A stretch of DNA of 8,028 bases from Deltaproteobacteria bacterium (lineage in GTDB: Bacteria; Desulfobacterota; Desulfobacteria; Desulfobacterales; JAUVKB01), in assembly GCA_030596405.1 (NCBI GenBank), contig JAUVKB010000103.1, positions 1-8,028 on the forward strand, given 5' to 3'. Positions 5,989 through 8,028 of this stretch are shown here, piece by piece. Below the pieces are notes generated by a model. It searched no databases, had not been told where the DNA came from, and saw only the letters and a list, made by a program, of their open reading frames with translations. The position numbers were made by a program, and so were the translations under genes. The stretch's first letter is position 1. Each line of letters begins with the position of its first letter.

Positions 5989-7305
5989 GTGAAAGTTATA
6001 TATATCATACATCAGTTTTATCCGGAGTATTACACGGGGACGGAAAAGTTTGTATTAAGCATTGCAAACATGATGCAGCGTCTCGGAAACAGGGTAAGGG
6101 TTATAACATACAGTTCTTACGATTACCTTTCTGATACGGATATATCTGTTACGACCGGGCCTGATACGACCGGATCTGATACGACCAGGTCTAATACAAC
6201 CGGGTCTGATACGGCAGGGGAGAATCTTTTCGTCAGGGAGTTTTTATATAAGGGCATACCGGTAACAGCCTTTAATTATAAAAAGCTTCCTGAGGATTTG
6301 AACTACGGTTTTACAAGTCCTGACCTTGTAAAAGCAGCGTATGATTTTTTCAAGAAAGAAAAGCCCGATATTGTTCATGTGGGTCATCCCATGCGCACCG
6401 GCGAACTGATAAAAGCTTTAAAACTCCAGGGCATCCCGTATATCATAACCTTGACCGATTTTTGGCTGCTGTGCCCAAAACATATACTTTTAACAGCTTC
6501 CGAAAATTTATGCAGCGGGCCTGAAAAGGGGAAAGCCTGCAAAAAATTTTGTCCTGAATTTCCTGGGGGAATGATTTCGCAAAGAATTAAGTCGGCAAAA
6601 GATGTTTTAGCCGGAGCAAAACGGGTTTTATCTCCTTCCAGGTTTCTTGCAGATATATTTAAAAAAGAGTTTAAGGATATCAATATCGAGATTATCAACC
6701 ACGGCATCAGTTACGGCAGGATTGAAAAAAACAGCAAAATATACAAAAAAGATGACAGTCTCACGTTTTTTTACGGCGGTTCATTTAATCGTTTCAAGGG
6801 ACTTCACCTCCTTATAGATGTGTTTACAAAAATATCTTCCGACCGCATTTTTCTCAAAATATACGGTTCGGGCGGGGCAGACAAAGAGTATAATCTGCTG
6901 CTGAAAAAGATGGCGGAAAATGACGCAAGGGTTCAATTTTGCGGCGTATTTTCTGAAGATCAGGTCGGCCGGATTTTAAAAAGTGTTGACGTGGCGGTTG
7001 TGCCGTCCTTATGGTATGAAAACTATCCGCTTGTGCTGCATGAAGCGCTTGCCTGCAATGTGCCGGTTATAACCTCCGACGCCGGGGGGATGGCTGAAAA
7101 AATAAAAAACGGGGTAAACGGTTTTACTTTTCAGGTCGGCAGCGCAGATCATTTAAAAAAAGTATTAGAGGCGATCATAGATGATCCGCAAATATTAAAC
7201 AGTTTAAAAGAGAATATCAAAAATCACATGATTCCGGCGATAGAACAGGAAGCTTATGCATACGAAAGGGAGTATAAGCGGGCTGTTTTATCTTGCGTAT
7301 CTTGA
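5989..7305 (+). CDS. GT4-family glycosyltransferase (GT-B fold)
   Basis: Cytoplasmic retaining glycosyltransferase that would transfer a sugar from an activated donor to the growing glycan. Its 438 residues have the two-domain GT-B layout. The N-terminal domain opens with KVIYIIHQFYPEYYTGTEKF (2-21), containing the glycine-rich loop before the first helix. The C-terminal domain has FFYGGSFNRFKGLHLLI (260-276), LKIYGSGG (289-296) and the family's E-x7-E motif, Glu344 to Glu352, in ENYPLVLHEALACNVPVI. Two oddities: a Thr/Asp/Gly-rich repeat (residues 55-77) lies in a loop of the N-terminal domain, and four cysteines (162, 175, 184, 188) cluster in the segment after TDFWLLCP. The start is a GTG two bases after the previous stop, without a clear Shine-Dalgarno sequence, so coupled translation is likely. 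The next in-frame ATG, at residue 28, would remove the first strand and loop. Sugar specificity cannot be told. Confidence 0.9.
   Translation: MKVIYIIHQFYPEYYTGTEKFVLSIANMMQRLGNRVRVITYSSYDYLSDTDISVTTGPDTTGSDTTRSNTTGSDTAGENLFVREFLYKGIPVTAFNYKKLPEDLNYGFTSPDLVKAAYDFFKKEKPDIVHVGHPMRTGELIKALKLQGIPYIITLTDFWLLCPKHILLTASENLCSGPEKGKACKKFCPEFPGGMISQRIKSAKDVLAGAKRVLSPSRFLADIFKKEFKDINIEIINHGISYGRIEKNSKIYKKDDSLTFFYGGSFNRFKGLHLLIDVFTKISSDRIFLKIYGSGGADKEYNLLLKKMAENDARVQFCGVFSEDQVGRILKSVDVAVVPSLWYENYPLVLHEALACNVPVITSDAGGMAEKIKNGVNGFTFQVGSADHLKKVLEAIIDDPQILNSLKENIKNHMIPAIEQEAYAYEREYKRAVLSCVS
6151..6219 (+). repeat. In-frame 15-bp minisatellite within the GT4 gene
   Basis: Four full copies of a 15-base unit close to ACGACCGGGTCTGAT begin at 6151, 6166, 6181 and 6196, followed by a degraded partial copy at 6211-6219. 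A fragment of the unit (TCTGATACG) also occurs just upstream at 6130-6138. The encoded pentads are TTGPD, TTGSD, TTRSN and TTGSD, then TAG. Because the unit is five codons long, changes in copy number would not shift the frame. The array sits in a surface-type loop between the NRVRVITYSS strand region and the LFVREFLYKGIPVTAF segment. Confidence 0.9.
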
Positions 7306-7334
7306 ATGCTCGCCCCCTTTCTCTAAAAAATATT

Positions 7335-8028
7335 ATGACTCGAATTTTTCATAAACTTGTCGCGTTTGCGCGCGTTCTTTTTTTTATTGTTTCGTTAATC
7401 GGTCTCTGTATCCTTGTTCTCTGGAAGTATTATCCGGGCATGGTTGCAGACCTGGACAAGTTTGTTATCAAACATTATACCTCCTTTTACACCGATCAAT
7501 TAGACGCGGCGCGAAAGTCAGTCTCTTTGGAGCAAAATGATCAGGCGGTCAAGGCTTATGTACGGGTACTGGAAAAGATGGATCGTATTGAAAAACAGGA
7601 CAGGCTGGCGCAGGCCAAACGCAAGGGATTGTCCGAGCTTGTCAATCTTTATATAAAGATTAAAAATTATCCTGAAGCAATAAAATGGACAAAAAGATGG
7701 ATGAAATTTGATGATCGGGATCTGCAGGCCAGGTATATATACGCCTGGTTTTTGTGGCATGTGCCTGAAAAACGGGAAGAGAGCAAGAAAATATTTTTCA
7801 AATTATACCGCGATTTTCCAAATTACGGCAATGTGTTTGCCGATTATTTCAGGATATGCATAAAAGAGAGCGGCCCTGAAGGCTTTTATGATATTATAGA
7901 GCAGTATTATAAAGACAGGACAGTATCTGATTGCAGAAAGTGGCAGATATTCTGGCCTGCCTCTAAAGGAAAATGGGAGAACAGATGGGTTAAGCCGGCA
8001 AAAGTAGGCGGAGGAGAGATCATACTGC
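7335..8028 (+). CDS. Membrane-anchored TPR-like protein, 3' end beyond window
   Basis: The frame is open from the ATG at 7335 to the right edge (231 codons) with no stop, so the C-terminus is missing. Residues 1-12 are basic, followed by one hydrophobic segment (about 13-30, VLFFIVSLIGLCILVLW). By the positive-inside rule this is an N-terminal anchor with the rest on the periplasmic side. Residues about 55-165 look all-helical and TPR-like, with alternating Tyr/Ala/Leu patterns (QAVKAYVRVLEKM, YPEAIKWTKRWM, ARYIYAWFLW). The visible end is rich in Trp (FWPASKGKWENRW) and may begin another domain. I do not recognise the family. The gene follows the GT4 stop after 29 bases, so it is probably co-transcribed; a role in assembly or export is only a guess from position. 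No good Shine-Dalgarno precedes the ATG. A TTG at 7302 in the same frame, overlapping the previous stop as TTGA, is an alternative start adding 11 residues. Confidence 0.7.
   Translation, partial: MTRIFHKLVAFARVLFFIVSLIGLCILVLWKYYPGMVADLDKFVIKHYTSFYTDQLDAARKSVSLEQNDQAVKAYVRVLEKMDRIEKQDRLAQAKRKGLSELVNLYIKIKNYPEAIKWTKRWMKFDDRDLQARYIYAWFLWHVPEKREESKKIFFKLYRDFPNYGNVFADYFRICIKESGPEGFYDIIEQYYKDRTVSDCRKWQIFWPASKGKWENRWVKPAKVGGGEIIL

Noticed and set aside
7306..7334. Short ATG-initiated frame directly after the GT4 stop, and a possible terminator
   Set aside because: The ATG at 7306 meets a stop after six codons. The C-rich run and following A-rich stretch form no hairpin that I can see, so neither a peptide nor a terminator is supported.

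Overview
This window is an 8 kb stretch of a surface-polysaccharide (O-antigen or capsule type) gene cluster. All genes are on the + strand and packed head to tail like one operon. The Wzm/Wzt-type ABC exporter points to a Gram-negative host. Base composition looks moderate to slightly AT-rich by eye. The style of the methyltransferases and glycosyltransferases would fit a Desulfobacterota-like (sulfate-reducer type) or similar environmental bacterium, but that placement is a low-confidence inference because no phylogenetic marker is present.

Layout: (1) the 3' part of a CmcI-like (cephalosporin hydroxylase family) SAM-dependent methyltransferase, cut by the left edge; (2) wzm, the ABC-2 permease, and (3) wzt, its ATPase with a C-terminal substrate-recognition domain, each joined to the gene before it by a one-base TAATG stop/start overlap; (4) a small class I methyltransferase whose start lies inside the end of wzt; (5) a 904-residue multidomain protein consisting of an N-terminal methyltransferase, a long repetitive helical segment, a 'FDAEYYL' module, a GT2 glycosyltransferase and an unassigned C-terminal region; (6) a GT4 glycosyltransferase carrying an in-frame 15-bp minisatellite; (7) the start of a membrane-anchored, TPR-like protein that runs off the right edge. 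The only non-coding gaps are 40 and 29 bases. I see no RNA genes, mobile elements, CRISPR arrays, convincing promoters or terminators.

How they could work together: the GT2 and GT4 enzymes would add sugars to a lipid-linked glycan in the cytoplasm. The three methyltransferase domains could modify it, perhaps at the non-reducing end. Wzt, through its C-terminal domain, could recognise the finished glycan and pass it to Wzm for export. The most interesting element is the 904-residue protein. Its methyltransferase plus long repetitive helix recalls the WbdD chain terminator of E. coli O8/O9a, where a coiled coil sets chain length, but here a glycosyltransferase is on the same polypeptide. Two in-frame repeat arrays (42-bp units in this gene, 15-bp units in the next) are places where protein length could vary between strains.
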